Origin: Candidatus Woesearchaeota archaeon
GTDB lineage: Archaea; Nanobdellota; Nanobdellia; Woesearchaeales; CG1-02-33-12
DNA length: 37,730 nucleotides
Reading direction: 5' to 3'
NCBI GenBank assembly: GCA_017609385.1
Contig: JAFCEA010000004.1
Location: forward strand, 1-37,730
Notes under the pieces: model-generated
Told to the model about the DNA's origin: nothing
The model's input: only the letters and a program-made list of their open reading frames with translations
The model's database searches: none
Part shown: positions 1 through 7,582 of the stretch, one piece after another
Numbering within the stretch: the stretch's first letter is position 1
Layout of the letters: the number at the start of each line of letters is the position of its first letter
Made by a program: the position numbers and the translations under genes

Positions 1-1
1 A

Positions 2-76
2 GAATTCTGCCTTGCTGATACAGAGGGATTAAAGGCAAGAATATTATGCAATGTGCATGGATTATGGGTTAATTAA
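2..76 (+). CDS. C-terminal end of probable desulfoferrodoxin/superoxide reductase (partial)
   Basis: Only the last 24 codons lie in the window; the reading frame is open to the left edge. The visible tail ends in CNVHGLW. In the superoxide reductase (neelaredoxin/desulfoferrodoxin) family a C-terminal CNxHGxW segment supplies the Cys and one His ligand of the catalytic iron centre, which reduces superoxide to hydrogen peroxide in the cytoplasm of anaerobes. The gene stops 16 bases before the glycosylase start, so the two may be co-transcribed. The call rests on this one motif, and any other protein with a similar tail would also fit. Confidence 0.5.
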   Translation, partial: EFCLADTEGLKARILCNVHGLWVN

Positions 77-92
77 TTTTTTTTAATTAAAA

Positions 93-731
93 ATGAACAA
101 GCTTCTTGAAGGTATAAAAAAACTGAGGAAATCATTAATAAGAAAAAAAGTAGACAAAAGACTCAAGGAATTTGAGAGTTTTAAAAAGAGAGATACAAAG
201 GAATGGTTTTCTGAGTTATGCTTCTGCATACTTACTGCAAACTCAAAAGCTGCTACAGCATTAAAAATTCAGAAAGAATTAACTTCAAAAGGTTTCTGCG
301 AATATTCCTTAAATAATATAAGAAAAACAATAAGAAAAAACAAGCACCGCTTTCATAACAACAAGGCAGGCTATATTGTTTCTGCGAGAAAGCATATTGA
401 CATAAAAGACAAACTAACAAAGCTAATAAAAGAACAGGATGAGATTAAAGCAAGGGAATGGCTTGTAAAAAACATAAAAGGCCTTGGCTACAAGGAGGCA
501 AGTCATTTTTTAAGGAATGTTGGATGTAAAAATCTTGCAATCCTTGACAGGCACGTCCTTAATATAATGAAAGAGAAGAATTTTATAAAAGAAAGACCAA
601 AGACACTAAACAAAAAAAATTATCTTGAGATTGAAAAAATTTTCAAAAAGATTGCTGATATGCTTAATACATCATGTGCAGAGCTTGACCTTTACATGTG
701 GTACATGAAAACCAGAGAAGTCTTAAAATAA
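93..731 (+). CDS. ogg: 8-oxoguanine DNA glycosylase/AP lyase, archaeal Ogg type
   Basis: Base-excision repair enzyme that removes oxidised guanine and nicks the abasic site. The 212-residue length fits the short archaeal Ogg2 family. The helix-hairpin-helix is visible as KGLGYKEASHFLRN (about residues 129-142), with the probable Schiff-base lysine K134, followed by the catalytic aspartate D152 in ILDRH. The protein ends in lysine and has no extra domain. The ATG follows a T/A-rich spacer with no clear Shine-Dalgarno sequence, so translation may depend on the upstream gene. Pairing with a probable superoxide reductase would make a small oxidative-damage cluster; that link is inference. Confidence 0.88.
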   Translation: MNKLLEGIKKLRKSLIRKKVDKRLKEFESFKKRDTKEWFSELCFCILTANSKAATALKIQKELTSKGFCEYSLNNIRKTIRKNKHRFHNNKAGYIVSARKHIDIKDKLTKLIKEQDEIKAREWLVKNIKGLGYKEASHFLRNVGCKNLAILDRHVLNIMKEKNFIKERPKTLNKKNYLEIEKIFKKIADMLNTSCAELDLYMWYMKTREVLK

Positions 732-845
732 TTAAAAGAGGCTTTATTGTTAATATGACCCAATTTAAGATATTCTTTGCTTACCTAAAGTCTTTATACC
801 TATTATTCAACTTTTAAATTAACCAAGATTGTTTAAAACGAAAGC

Positions 846-853
846 TATTTAAA
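846..853 (+). promoter_or_regulatory. TATA-box candidate for the histone gene
   Basis: TATTTAAA lies about 46 bases before the histone ATG. An archaeal transcript usually starts about 25 bases after the TATA centre, which would leave a short leader carrying the GAGGT ribosome-binding site at 887-891. Confidence 0.45.
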
Positions 854-898
854 CAAGATAAGTTTTACGCTTTCCATTAAATCAACGAGGTAATCATA

Positions 899-1111
899 AT
901 GGCAAGAAACATAAGCATAATACCAAAGGCCCCTATCGCAAGAATACTAATGGATGCTGGCGCAAAAAGGGTTTCTGCAGAAGCAGTTGATGCATTCACT
1001 GATGTTATAATAGATATTGCAGAGGAGATTTCAACAAAAGCAGTAAAGATTGCACAGCACTCTGGAAGAAAAACAGTGCATGATGGTGACATAAAACTGG
1101 CTGTCAAGTAA
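899..1111 (+). CDS. archaeal histone
   Basis: A 70-residue single histone fold of the HMf type, with no tails. Helix 1 (IPKAPIARILMDAGA), the long helix 2 starting VSAEAVDAFTDVIIDIAEE, and helix 3 near HDGDIKLAVK are all recognisable. RKTVHDGDI matches the conserved loop-2/helix-3 region that contacts DNA. It should dimerise and wrap chromosomal DNA. The start is supported by a GAGGT motif 7 bases upstream and by the family length (66-70 residues). It is a single-gene transcript between a repair gene and an unrelated orphan. The opposite-strand 76-aa ORF is a shadow. Confidence 0.97.
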   Translation: MARNISIIPKAPIARILMDAGAKRVSAEAVDAFTDVIIDIAEEISTKAVKIAQHSGRKTVHDGDIKLAVK

Positions 1112-1211
1112 CTTTATTTTTTCTTAATATTTTAATGAGAACCCTTGTAACTACTTCTAAATCACTAAAAAATCAAAAGTTTTAAATATAATCAATTTTG
1201 ACTATTTATTT

Positions 1212-2585
1212 ATGATAATAAACAATAAAAATAATTTTAATATACTTTTATCAATCTGTGAACTTGGGGGTTTTGGTGATGTTGTTTCTAGCCTGAGCAT
1301 TATGGAATATTTTGATTCAGTTAAATTACCATATCAAATATCTTTTAATGGTGATATTAGTGAAAAAGTAGAAAAAGCAGAAGAAAAATTAATAAAACTT
1401 ATTGGTAATAAAGAATTTAGGTCACTGAAACATTATAAAGATGGCCCAAAAATTGTATCCATATCCCCAGTAAGTGATAAAAGAACAAAAGAACAAGTAA
1501 ACAAAACATATGTTGATATTCAGCTGAGTGAATATGACAAGGATAAGATACCCTGGACTGACTATTCTAATAATCACATAAAAATAAAAACAGGCTTTTC
1601 TTTTGACCATGATTCATTTGGTCCGCAGGCAGGAATCTATACAAGGGAAACACTTGAATCAATCTTGACAAAGATTGATAAAAACATAACTCATAAAGGC
1701 AGCATAGAAGAACTGAGAAAAAAAGCATTAATATCAATGATAAGAAAATATCCTAAATCAAAATTCATTGATTATTTTTGTTCACATGAAATTGAAAAAA
1801 TGGTCAAAGGAGGATGGTCACTCTTTTACCCAAGCAATATGGAAGCATATAATTTTCTAGATATAGCATCATTTGCAAGAAAAAATTTAGATAAGCCTCT
1901 TTATATTTTTAGTGTTGGTAATACAAACAAATCAAACCTAAAATACCCTTGCCTTAAAAGAGGCATTACTTATTATAATCTTCCTGAGAGAGAACGCAGA
2001 TTAAAAGATAAGAATCTCTCAGTTATTGAGATGGGATTTATCCCAGATTTTGATTTCATGCAGCTTGTAGCCCTTACAGACAAATTTTCACTTGTTACAG
2101 GAGATCACTCTTTAAGCCAGATGATACAGAAATCACAATCAAAACTAAAAGTTCCCTTTGTTTATCATTCTCCTTCATGGAAGCTGGATTGCTTTAGATC
2201 CTTTTCTGAGCTTATTGGGAAAGAAGACACTAATTCAAAAGATTTTTTCTTAGATTATAGGGAACTTATTGAACGTGACATTCCTATAAGGAATAGACTG
2301 ATTCCTTCAGAAATCAAAAAAATTAAATTAAAGTTATCAAAACTCTTTTATGATAAAAAATTAATCAATGATTATAACAAATCCATATCCAAAATAAAAG
2401 AAAATTTCATTAATCAGAGAAAAGAAAAAGAAATTGATAAAGCTGATATTTTATGGTCTGTAAATAAAACGCTTTTGTTTGTTGTTAATAGGATTCTTGA
2501 TGGAATGAGTTGTTATGATGCTGTGGAACCCTTACTGGAAAAAGAAGAAAAACTTTTAGCAAAGAAGGGAAGGACAAATAGATAA
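1212..2585 (+). CDS. unrecognised protein, GT-B glycosyltransferase-like
   Basis: A 457-residue soluble protein that I cannot assign firmly. The N-terminus ICELGGFGDVVSSLSIMEYF resembles the first Rossmann strand and glycine loop of GT-B glycosyltransferases. A later segment (FIPDFDFMQLVALTDKFSLVTGDHSLSQ) followed by PFVYHSP resembles the nucleotide-sugar-binding half of GT-B enzymes such as the EarP/heptosyltransferase-like groups. The C-terminal ~110 residues are Lys/Glu-rich and probably helical. No signal peptide or membrane segment is seen. The gene has its own short leader and is followed directly by the tRNA-Ala promoter. The fold suggestion is inference from pattern only. Confidence 0.4.
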   Translation: MIINNKNNFNILLSICELGGFGDVVSSLSIMEYFDSVKLPYQISFNGDISEKVEKAEEKLIKLIGNKEFRSLKHYKDGPKIVSISPVSDKRTKEQVNKTYVDIQLSEYDKDKIPWTDYSNNHIKIKTGFSFDHDSFGPQAGIYTRETLESILTKIDKNITHKGSIEELRKKALISMIRKYPKSKFIDYFCSHEIEKMVKGGWSLFYPSNMEAYNFLDIASFARKNLDKPLYIFSVGNTNKSNLKYPCLKRGITYYNLPERERRLKDKNLSVIEMGFIPDFDFMQLVALTDKFSLVTGDHSLSQMIQKSQSKLKVPFVYHSPSWKLDCFRSFSELIGKEDTNSKDFFLDYRELIERDIPIRNRLIPSEIKKIKLKLSKLFYDKKLINDYNKSISKIKENFINQRKEKEIDKADILWSVNKTLLFVVNRILDGMSCYDAVEPLLEKEEKLLAKKGRTNR

Positions 2586-2629
2586 TACAAGGAAATCTTT
2601 TTAAACTAACATTATTTCTCTTGAGCTAT

Positions 2630-2703
2630 GGGCAGGTAGTTCAGTCCGGTAGAATGCGCCCTTGGCTAGGGTGAGGCCCCGGGTTCAAATCCCGGTCTGT
2701 CCA
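2630..2703 (+). tRNA. tRNA-Ala(GGC), no intron
   Basis: A 74-nt cloverleaf: acceptor GGGCAGG pairs with TCTGTCC and includes the G3:U70 wobble that identifies alanine tRNAs. The anticodon stem CGCCC/GGGTG encloses TTGGCTA (anticodon GGC), and the T arm is CCGGG-TTCAAAT-CCCGG. The discriminator is A; CCA is not encoded. Position 37 reads as U, where a purine is usual. A TTTTTAAA TATA-like box lies 25-32 bases upstream. This is the only uninterrupted tRNA gene of the nine in the window. Confidence 0.9.
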
Positions 2704-2722
2704 GTTAAAATGAGGTAAAATA

Positions 2723-3697
2723 ATGGCAAATGTATATCATTCAAATAATAAAGATAAATTCTTATTAAAGGTAAAAGAAGAGATTAAGCATAGGTTTAAA
2801 GACTGCAATAAAATTGCAGTCAAGATTCATTTTGGTGAGCCAGGCAACAAAACAGCTTTTAAGCCAGAGGATATCAAGCCAATAACCGATATTTTAAATG
2901 AACTTGATATAAAATTCTTTTTATTTGATTCATTGGTAAAATACAGCAGCCCAAGAAGCAATTCTAAATCTTACAAAAATTTTGCCCTTAAAAAAGGATG
3001 GGGCAAGCTTGGCGAGATCAAAACAAATGATGAACATATTAATGTGAAAGGAGAGAATCTGACATATGAGGTTTGCAGGGAGCTTGTTGATGCAGATGCT
3101 GTCTTGGTTGTAAGCCATGTTAAAGGTCATATTTGCACTGGTTTTGGTGGTGCTATTAAGAATCTAGGAATGGGTGCTTTGACAAAAAAAACAAAAGGGG
3201 ATATACATTATGGAGGAAAGCCAGTATTTGTTGGTAAATGCACACAATGTGGGACTTGTGAAAGAGCATGCCCATTAGGAACTTTAAAAGTAAAAGACAA
3301 GCCAGTCTTTGGAATATGCTATGGATGCTCTGACTGTGCTTATGCATGCCCAATTTCAGCAATTAAAACAAGGGTAAATTATTTTGATACATTGTTAGCA
3401 GAGGGAGCTACTATTGCACAATCAAGATTTAAAAAAGCATATTATATTTCATTCTTAAAAAACATAACTCAACTATGTGACTGCGAATCAGATCCAGGAG
3501 AGATTATTGCAGATGATTATGGCTTTTTGGCAAGCACTGATGGAGTTGCAATTGATATGGCTGCTCATGATATTATATTAGAGAATGAGGGAGAAGATGT
3601 TTTCCTAAAACACAATAAGAAGAGCGGAACAGAACAGGTTAAAGCAGCAGAGAAGTTTGGCATGGGCCAAAGCAAATATAATTTAATAAAACTATAG
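2723..3697 (+). CDS. DUF362 protein with two 4Fe-4S clusters
   Basis: 324 residues: an N-terminal DUF362 domain (about 1-165) followed by a bacterial-type ferredoxin domain with two cluster motifs, CTQCGTCERACP (173-184) and CYGCSDCAYACP (199-210), then a second part of DUF362 that includes the ADDYGFLASTDGVAIDMAA segment. Such proteins are cytoplasmic iron-sulfur proteins of unknown reaction, probably electron transfer coupled to a redox partner. GAGGT lies 7 bases before the ATG, and the start falls 19 bases after tRNA-Ala. The HIT gene follows after 9 bases with its own AGGAGG, so the two form an operon. Confidence 0.85.
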   Translation: MANVYHSNNKDKFLLKVKEEIKHRFKDCNKIAVKIHFGEPGNKTAFKPEDIKPITDILNELDIKFFLFDSLVKYSSPRSNSKSYKNFALKKGWGKLGEIKTNDEHINVKGENLTYEVCRELVDADAVLVVSHVKGHICTGFGGAIKNLGMGALTKKTKGDIHYGGKPVFVGKCTQCGTCERACPLGTLKVKDKPVFGICYGCSDCAYACPISAIKTRVNYFDTLLAEGATIAQSRFKKAYYISFLKNITQLCDCESDPGEIIADDYGFLASTDGVAIDMAAHDIILENEGEDVFLKHNKKSGTEQVKAAEKFGMGQSKYNLIKL

Positions 3698-3706
3698 GAG
3701 GTTAAA

Positions 3707-4159
3707 ATGGACTGTATATTTTGCAAGATTGTTAATGGAGAATTTGATTCTGCAAAAATTTGGGAAGATGATGAGTTTTTGGCAATACTTGAGATAATGC
3801 CAAACACAAAAGGAGTAACACTTGTTTTAACAAAAAAGCATTATGATTCTTATGCTTTTAAACTTCCTGAAGATGTTTATTTAAGATTGATGTCTGCATC
3901 AAAAAAAGTCGCTAAAGTCCTTGAAAAAGGATTAAATGTAAAAAGGGTTGCAATGGTTATGGAAGGCATGGGAGTAAATCATGCTCACACTAAATTATAC
4001 CCCTTGCATGGAGTCAAGGAAAAATTTAACCCAGCAGATTTGCCAGAAGAAAATATCTTCTTTGAAAAATATGAGGGTTATGTAAGCACCAAAAGAGGTG
4101 AAAAAGCAGATATAAAAGAATTAAAGAAATTAGCAGAAGAAATCAAGCAAAATCAATAA
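3707..4159 (+). CDS. HIT-family nucleotide hydrolase/transferase with variant motif
   Basis: 150 residues with the HIT-family N-terminus MDCIFCKIVNGE, whose Cys pair (C3, C6) binds zinc in many members, and a motif NHAHTKLYPLHG. The usual HxHxH triad reads H92-A-H94-T-K96: the middle catalytic histidine is kept, while the third is lysine. HIT enzymes cleave or transfer nucleoside monophosphates (for example from adenosine phosphoramidates or dinucleoside polyphosphates). AGGAGG lies just before the ATG. It is co-transcribed with the DUF362 gene. Activity of the K96 form is not predictable from sequence. Confidence 0.85.
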   Translation: MDCIFCKIVNGEFDSAKIWEDDEFLAILEIMPNTKGVTLVLTKKHYDSYAFKLPEDVYLRLMSASKKVAKVLEKGLNVKRVAMVMEGMGVNHAHTKLYPLHGVKEKFNPADLPEENIFFEKYEGYVSTKRGEKADIKELKKLAEEIKQNQ

Positions 4160-4210
4160 GATACAATGTGAATTTAGTGCAGTAAATATTATAGTGCAAA
4201 AATAGTAAAC

Positions 4211-4219
4211 TATTTATAA
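4211..4219 (+). promoter_or_regulatory. TATA box of tRNA-Met
   Basis: TATTTATAA is centred about 30 bases before the mature 5' end of tRNA-Met, the spacing expected for an archaeal TATA box. Confidence 0.6.
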
Positions 4220-4244
4220 ACTCATCTTTCACATTTTTACACAT

Positions 4245-4370
4245 GCCGCTGTAGCTCAGCCTGGTTAGAGCGCTACGCTCATATGTATTGAGCGATGAGA
4301 GCTTTGCTCGATGATTAACTCATCTAACTGAGGTACGTAGAGGTCACGGGCTCAAATCCCGCCAGCGGCA
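4245..4370 (+). tRNA. tRNA-Met(CAT), elongator, with 51-nt anticodon-loop intron
   Basis: Acceptor GCCGCTG/CAGCGGC, D arm GCTC/GAGC, anticodon stem CTACG (4273-4277) with CGTAG (4336-4340), discriminator A. The intron occupies 4284-4334, between positions 37 and 38. A BHB is visible: CTCA of the loop pairs with TGAG of the intron end, flanked by 3-nt bulges TAT and GTA. The spliced loop is CTCATAA. The T-loop is CTCAAAT (C instead of T at 54) and the outer T-stem pair is A:C, both unusual. CAT could in principle be tRNA-Ile2, but the acceptor and D arm fit elongator Met better. Confidence 0.85.
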
Positions 4371-4383
4371 CCTTTTTTTCTTA
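4371..4383 (+). terminator. T-rich terminator after tRNA-Met
   Basis: CCTTTTTTTCTT directly follows tRNA-Met. A run of T residues is the usual archaeal intrinsic terminator. It lies between the converging Met and Ser tRNA genes. Confidence 0.5.
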
Positions 4384-4396
4384 AGAATTAATTAAA

Positions 4397-4495
4397 CGCC
4401 GGGCCCAGGATTTGAACCTGGATGCCCTTGCGGACACCCGCTTTCTTTTGATTAATTCGAGGCGGGCGCGTTAAGCCAGATTCCGCCAACCCGGC
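4397..4495 (-). tRNA. tRNA-Ser(CGA) with short anticodon-loop intron
   Basis: Read on the minus strand: acceptor GCCGGGT/GCCCGGC, discriminator G, a long variable arm (GTCC-GCAA-GGGC) and T arm CCAGG-TTCAAAT-CCTGG, all typical of serine tRNA. The anticodon stem CCCGC/GCGGG encloses 20 nt starting CTCGAA, so an intron of about 13 nt (near 4443-4455) is implied after position 37. I could not draw a canonical BHB here; only two of four helix pairs form, so the boundaries are approximate. The D arm resembles that of tRNA-Ser(GGA) at 5602-5767. Confidence 0.8.
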
Positions 4496-4508
4496 ACATA
4501 ATAATAAT

Positions 4509-4727
4509 TTAAAACTTGGGAATAAAAATGCCTATTGTTGTGATTATTATTCCCATTATAAATGTATAAAGAGGAAGTTTTTCTATAACACTAACTGTGC
4601 CTGTTATTTCATAAGATGCTTCTATTAAATTCTCATCAGCAGGCATTTCAGACACAACCATTCCAGTGATATCTGATGATGAATTAATCCCTAAATTAGA
4701 CAAGATAACTATTCTTGCAATTCCCAA
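4509..4727 (-). CDS. small predicted membrane protein (hypothetical)
   Basis: A 72-residue ORF starting at TTG, with a hydrophobic C-terminus (LYTFIMGIIITTIGIFIPKF) and a polar middle. The same frame continues upstream without a stop to the TGA that ends the methyltransferase gene, and those extra codons (…AIFLILCSGLLGIARIVIL) would form a first membrane segment. No ATG or GTG exists in that stretch, so the start is uncertain (TTG, or a rarer codon such as CTG or ATA). It could be a two-segment membrane protein translated from the methyltransferase transcript, or the remains of a longer fusion. Confidence 0.35.
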   Translation of the reverse strand: MGIARIVILSNLGINSSSDITGMVVSEMPADENLIEASYEITGTVSVIEKLPLYTFIMGIIITTIGIFIPKF

Positions 4728-4760
4728 GAGACCTGAGCATAAAATCAGGAATATGGCTGT

Positions 4761-5354
4761 TCATTTTCTATAGACCATGATTTTTCCTTCTTGATATCCT
4801 GCAAGTCTTTGCCATAAACTATCAGGCCTTAATTGTTCAAATGGGTGTTTCTGCCCATAAACCAGAAAAAAGGAGTTGTCTTTCATTGTTTTGATCAGCT
4901 TATCTTCCAATTCTTTGTAGTTATTAAAGCCTCCTGGGAAGAAATAAATCATATCATAATCTGAAAAGTCTTCATTTAAAAAATCTCCCTGTTTAAACCT
5001 GGCTTTTTTTACATTAAACCCCTCTAAAATTAACCTTGGCTTAATTATATTATCTGATAATCTACAAAGATGCTCATTATATTCCACTCCTATGGAATAA
5101 TACCCAATTAATGAGAAAAGAAATACAATTCTTCCATCACCGCTTCCTAAATCTATGATACTAGTTTTGTCCTTGAATTTAGGATTCTTAACTGTGTTAT
5201 ATAGATTAATTAAATTAAAAGTTGGTAAATAAATCCCTTTTTCAAGTTTTTTGAAGTGGAATGTTTTAGTTTCAGAATTATTCTTGAATTTCTCATTGCA
5301 TATCTTTTCAAGTCTGGTTATTTGTTCTGGATTTAAATTGATATTAATCTTCAT
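4761..5354 (-). CDS. class I SAM-dependent methyltransferase
   Basis: 197 residues. Motif I is clear (IIDLGSGDGR, 66-75), with the ribose-binding acidic residue E91 in IGVEYNEHL, GDF near 123-125 and a motif IV-like DMIYFFP (133-139). The N-terminal 60 residues, with a Lys-rich helix and PTFNLI just before motif I, are like those of small archaeal methyltransferases of unknown substrate. The final FFP replaces the NPPY found in DNA/RNA adenine enzymes, so a protein or small-molecule substrate is more likely. It stands alone between tRNA genes, with the small membrane ORF in frame behind it. Confidence 0.75.
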   Translation of the reverse strand: MKININLNPEQITRLEKICNEKFKNNSETKTFHFKKLEKGIYLPTFNLINLYNTVKNPKFKDKTSIIDLGSGDGRIVFLFSLIGYYSIGVEYNEHLCRLSDNIIKPRLILEGFNVKKARFKQGDFLNEDFSDYDMIYFFPGGFNNYKELEDKLIKTMKDNSFFLVYGQKHPFEQLRPDSLWQRLAGYQEGKIMVYRK

Positions 5355-5386
5355 AAAGATGACCCAATCTTAGTAAAATAAGTATA

Positions 5387-5597
5387 TGCCCGGTCCGGGA
5401 CTTTCGACCTGATTGCGATTGCAAGCGAATTTAATTGACAGGCCTGATTTTTAATTCAGTTCCTGCCATTTCTTGCGAGCGTAGCGAGCGAGTCCAGCTT
5501 TATGCTGGACATGCGTGCCAGCTGAGCAAACAGCTGTTCGAACCCGAGTCCCGGCCTCGAGAGGGCCGGATGATTGGCCGAACTACACCAACCGGGC
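5387..5597 (-). tRNA. tRNA-Glu(CTC) with 136-nt T-loop intron
   Basis: Minus strand: acceptor GCCCGGT/ACCGGGC, discriminator A, anticodon arm CGGCC-CTCTCGA-GGCCG (anticodon CTC). The T-stem TCGGG/CCCGG is split by an intron at 5401-5536, inserted in the T-loop between positions 59 and 60 (TTCGAA|T). The junction folds as a canonical BHB: helix TTCG/CGAA (4 bp), 3-nt bulges AAC and AGT cut as AA|C and AG|T, the T-stem as outer helix and a nearly paired inner helix. The intron holds the 62-nt module described at 5475-5536. The gene lies 4 bases after tRNA-Ser(GGA), so they are co-transcribed. Confidence 0.92.
5475..5536 (-). repeat. 62-nt intron module, copy in tRNA-Glu
   Basis: Minus strand: hairpin CAGCTG…CAGCTG, then the perfect hairpin GTCCAGC-ATAAA-GCTGGAC, then a GCTCGC-rich tail. 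By eye about 48 of 62 positions match the free copy at 28054-28115. The GTCCAGC hairpin and tail are shared with the tRNA-Ser(GGA) intron. Confidence 0.8.
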
Positions 5598-5601
5598 AAT
5601 A

Positions 5602-5767
5602 CGCCAGGGCTGGGACTTTCACTAATGGTTGGGCGAACGAAGTGAGCGCGTCCAGCTTTATGCTGGACTTTGCGTATCAAATGAGCGTAACCATTTGTTT
5701 TGAACCCAGATTCCCAAAAGGGACGAGATTTCCAGTCTCGCGCGGTACCAGATTGCGCCACCCTGGC
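5602..5767 (-). tRNA. tRNA-Ser(GGA) with 83-nt T-loop intron
   Basis: Minus strand: acceptor GCCAGGG/CCCTGGC, discriminator G, anticodon stem GAGA/TCTC with loop CTGGAAA (anticodon GGA), long variable arm CCC-TTTT-GGG. The T-stem CTGGG/CCCAG is split by an intron at 5616-5698 placed at TTCAAA|T. The BHB is canonical: helix TTCA/TGAA, bulges AAA and AGT, inner helix CAAATGG/CCATTAG with one mismatch. The intron carries the GTCCAGC-ATAAA-GCTGGAC hairpin also found in the Glu intron, and a 28-nt block identical to part of the tRNA-Pro intron. Confidence 0.92.
5633..5697 (-). repeat. intron module, copy in tRNA-Ser(GGA)
   Basis: Minus strand: hairpin CAAATG…CATTTG, hairpin GTCCAGC-ATAAA-GCTGGAC, tail CGCTCACTTCGTTCGC. 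It has the same order of elements as the Glu copy, with a different first hairpin that matches the tRNA-Pro copy. Confidence 0.8.
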
Positions 5768-5791
5768 AACCTTAAAAAGAAAACCATATTT

Positions 5792-5802
5792 GTTTATATA
5801 AG
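5792..5802 (-). promoter_or_regulatory. TATA box of the tRNA-Ser/tRNA-Glu unit
   Basis: Minus-strand CTTATATAAAC is 25-35 bases before the tRNA-Ser(GGA) 5' end, the usual archaeal spacing. No comparable box fits in the 4-base gap before tRNA-Glu. Confidence 0.6.
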
Positions 5803-5816
5803 TTTTGAAAAAAGAA

Positions 5817-6128
5817 CTAAACATCTATCATCTCTATCTCAATATTTAAACCTTCTGGGATAGGAACTCTCATAACAAGCCTTAAAGCGCGCTCATCAAC
5901 TGCCAAGTCAATCAATCTCTTGTGTATCCTCATCTCATATCTTTCCCAGCTAGCTTTTCCTTCGCCATCTGGGCTTTTCCTTGTGGTTACCTTAAGCTTT
6001 TTTGTTGGAAGAGGTATTGGACCTCTTATTTCAACCCCTGTTTTCTCAGCAATATCTTTTATGTACTTGCATACATCATTAATCTTATTAATGTCAATAC
6101 TTGCTAACTTTATTCTTGCTTTCTGCAT
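5817..6128 (-). CDS. rps10: 30S ribosomal protein uS10
   Basis: 103 residues, full length for archaeal uS10. The N-terminus [20 protein letters not shown], the loop [23 protein letters not shown] and the segment [22 protein letters not shown] are the standard uS10 features; the long loop reaches into the 30S head. It lies about 80 bases after EF-1A on the same strand, matching the common archaeal order EF-1A then uS10, and is probably the last gene of that transcript before the tRNA-Ser promoter. Confidence 0.97.
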   Translation of the reverse strand: MQKARIKLASIDINKINDVCKYIKDIAEKTGVEIRGPIPLPTKKLKVTTRKSPDGEGKASWERYEMRIHKRLIDLAVDERALRLVMRVPIPEGLNIEIEMIDV

Positions 6129-6206
6129 TTTAATCTTCTCTTCAGCTTGTTTACTTCATGATAAAACCCAGTTCACCATGATTTTTTAAAACAAAAAAAT
6201 AAAAAA

Positions 6207-7502
6207 TTACTTCTTATTTAATTCCTTCTTAACCAAGTCAATACACATTCCTGCTGCCACTGTTACTCCACTATCCCTGATAGCAAACCTTGACATGTGT
6301 GGAATGTCTTTTTGTTTCTCAATTACTACTGGCTGAACTGGTTTAACCTTTATGATTGCAGCATCTCCATTCTTTACAAAGTCTGGGTTTTCTGCAATTG
6401 TTTCTCCTGTTGCTGCATTTAGCTTTTTCTCAATAGCTGTTATCTGGCAAGCAACCTGTGATGTGTGTATGTGGAATACAGGCGTATATCCAACAGTCAC
6501 AACAGTTGGGTGATTCAATACAACAATCTGTGCTGTAAATTCACTAGCAACTGTTGGCACATTATCAACATGTCCAAGAACATCACCACGGGCAATGTCT
6601 TTCTTGTCTATGCCTCTAACATTAAATCCAACATTATCTCCTGGAATTGCCTGCTTAAGCTGCTCATGGTGCATTTCTATTGATTTGACCTCACCACTAA
6701 CACCCTTTCCTTCTCTTGCTGGAACTACTATAACCTTATCTCCTACTTTCATGACACCTGTTTCAACTTTTCCTACAGGGACAACTCCAATTCCAGTTAT
6801 ATTATAAACATCTTGTATTGGAAGTCTTAATGGTAGTTGTGTTGGTTTTTCTGGTATATTAAGCAAGTCCAATGCCTCTAGTAATGTTGGTCCCTTGTAC
6901 CATGACATCTTATCTGTCTTCTTGACTACATTATCTCCTGGAAGAGAAGCAATTGGTACAAACTGAACCTTGTTTGGGTCATATCCAACTGTTTTCAATA
7001 ATGTTTCAACATCTGTTTTAATCTTCTTGAAAACATCTTCACTATAATCTTTCATATCCATCTTATTTACAGCAACAATCAGCTGCTGTACTCCAAGGGT
7101 TCTGCACAAGAAGACATGCTCCTTTGTCTGTGCCATAATTCCATCATTAGCAGCAACAACTAAGACAGCTGAATCTGCCTGGCTTGCTCCTGTAATCATA
7201 TTCTTGATAAAGTCTTTGTGGCCTGGTGCATCAATTATTGTAAAATAATATTTGTCTGTATTAAACCTTTTATGAGCCAAATCAATTGTTAGCCCTCTTT
7301 CTCTCTCTTCCTTTAGGTTGTCCATTACAAAGGCAAATTCAAAGCCTGTTTTTCCTAGATCTTTTGCTTTTTCTTTCAGCTTCCTCATACTCTGCTCATC
7401 AACAGATCCGGAGTCAAACAATAGCCTCCCAACTGTTGTTGACTTACCATGATCAACATGTCCTACAAAGACAAGGTTTATATGTTCTTTTTCTTTAGCC
7501 AT
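6207..7502 (-). CDS. tuf: translation elongation factor 1-alpha (EF-1A)
   Basis: 431 residues. GTPase that delivers aminoacyl-tRNA to the ribosomal A site. The G domain shows G1 GHVDHGKST (14-22), G3 DAPGHKDF and G4 NKMD; domains 2 and 3 follow, with the [15 protein letters not shown] ending typical of archaeal/eukaryotic EF-1A. The start is supported by GGAGGG close upstream on the minus strand. An AT-rich gap of about 80 bases separates it from EF-2 and could hold a separate promoter. uS10 follows downstream. Confidence 0.98.
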   Translation of the reverse strand: MAKEKEHINLVFVGHVDHGKSTTVGRLLFDSGSVDEQSMRKLKEKAKDLGKTGFEFAFVMDNLKEERERGLTIDLAHKRFNTDKYYFTIIDAPGHKDFIKNMITGASQADSAVLVVAANDGIMAQTKEHVFLCRTLGVQQLIVAVNKMDMKDYSEDVFKKIKTDVETLLKTVGYDPNKVQFVPIASLPGDNVVKKTDKMSWYKGPTLLEALDLLNIPEKPTQLPLRLPIQDVYNITGIGVVPVGKVETGVMKVGDKVIVVPAREGKGVSGEVKSIEMHHEQLKQAIPGDNVGFNVRGIDKKDIARGDVLGHVDNVPTVASEFTAQIVVLNHPTVVTVGYTPVFHIHTSQVACQITAIEKKLNAATGETIAENPDFVKNGDAAIIKVKPVQPVVIEKQKDIPHMSRFAIRDSGVTVAAGMCIDLVKKELNKK

Positions 7503-7582
7503 AATAATCCCTCCGATTATTTTTGAAAATATGTTTAAAAAAGGTGTTTTTATTTAATATATAAAGGTTTCTATAATAACCT

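Noticed and set aside
877-1107. 76-aa minus-strand ORF opposite the histone
   Set aside because: Shadow of the histone gene.
4397-4495. Reading this tRNA as tRNA-Leu(TAA) with a different intron register
   Set aside because: Discriminator G and a D arm like that of tRNA-Ser(GGA) fit serine; leucine tRNAs normally have discriminator A.
5475-5697. GCGAGCG/GCGAACGAAG repeats as a possible CRISPR or tandem repeat array
   Set aside because: Only one unit per intron, no regular spacers, and each lies within a tRNA intron or next to a tRNA.
5435-5863. ORFs of 142 aa (plus) and 122 aa (minus) across 5435-5863
   Set aside because: They cover the tandem tRNA-Ser(GGA)/tRNA-Glu genes with their introns; the tRNA structure explains the sequence and the translations look like nothing known.
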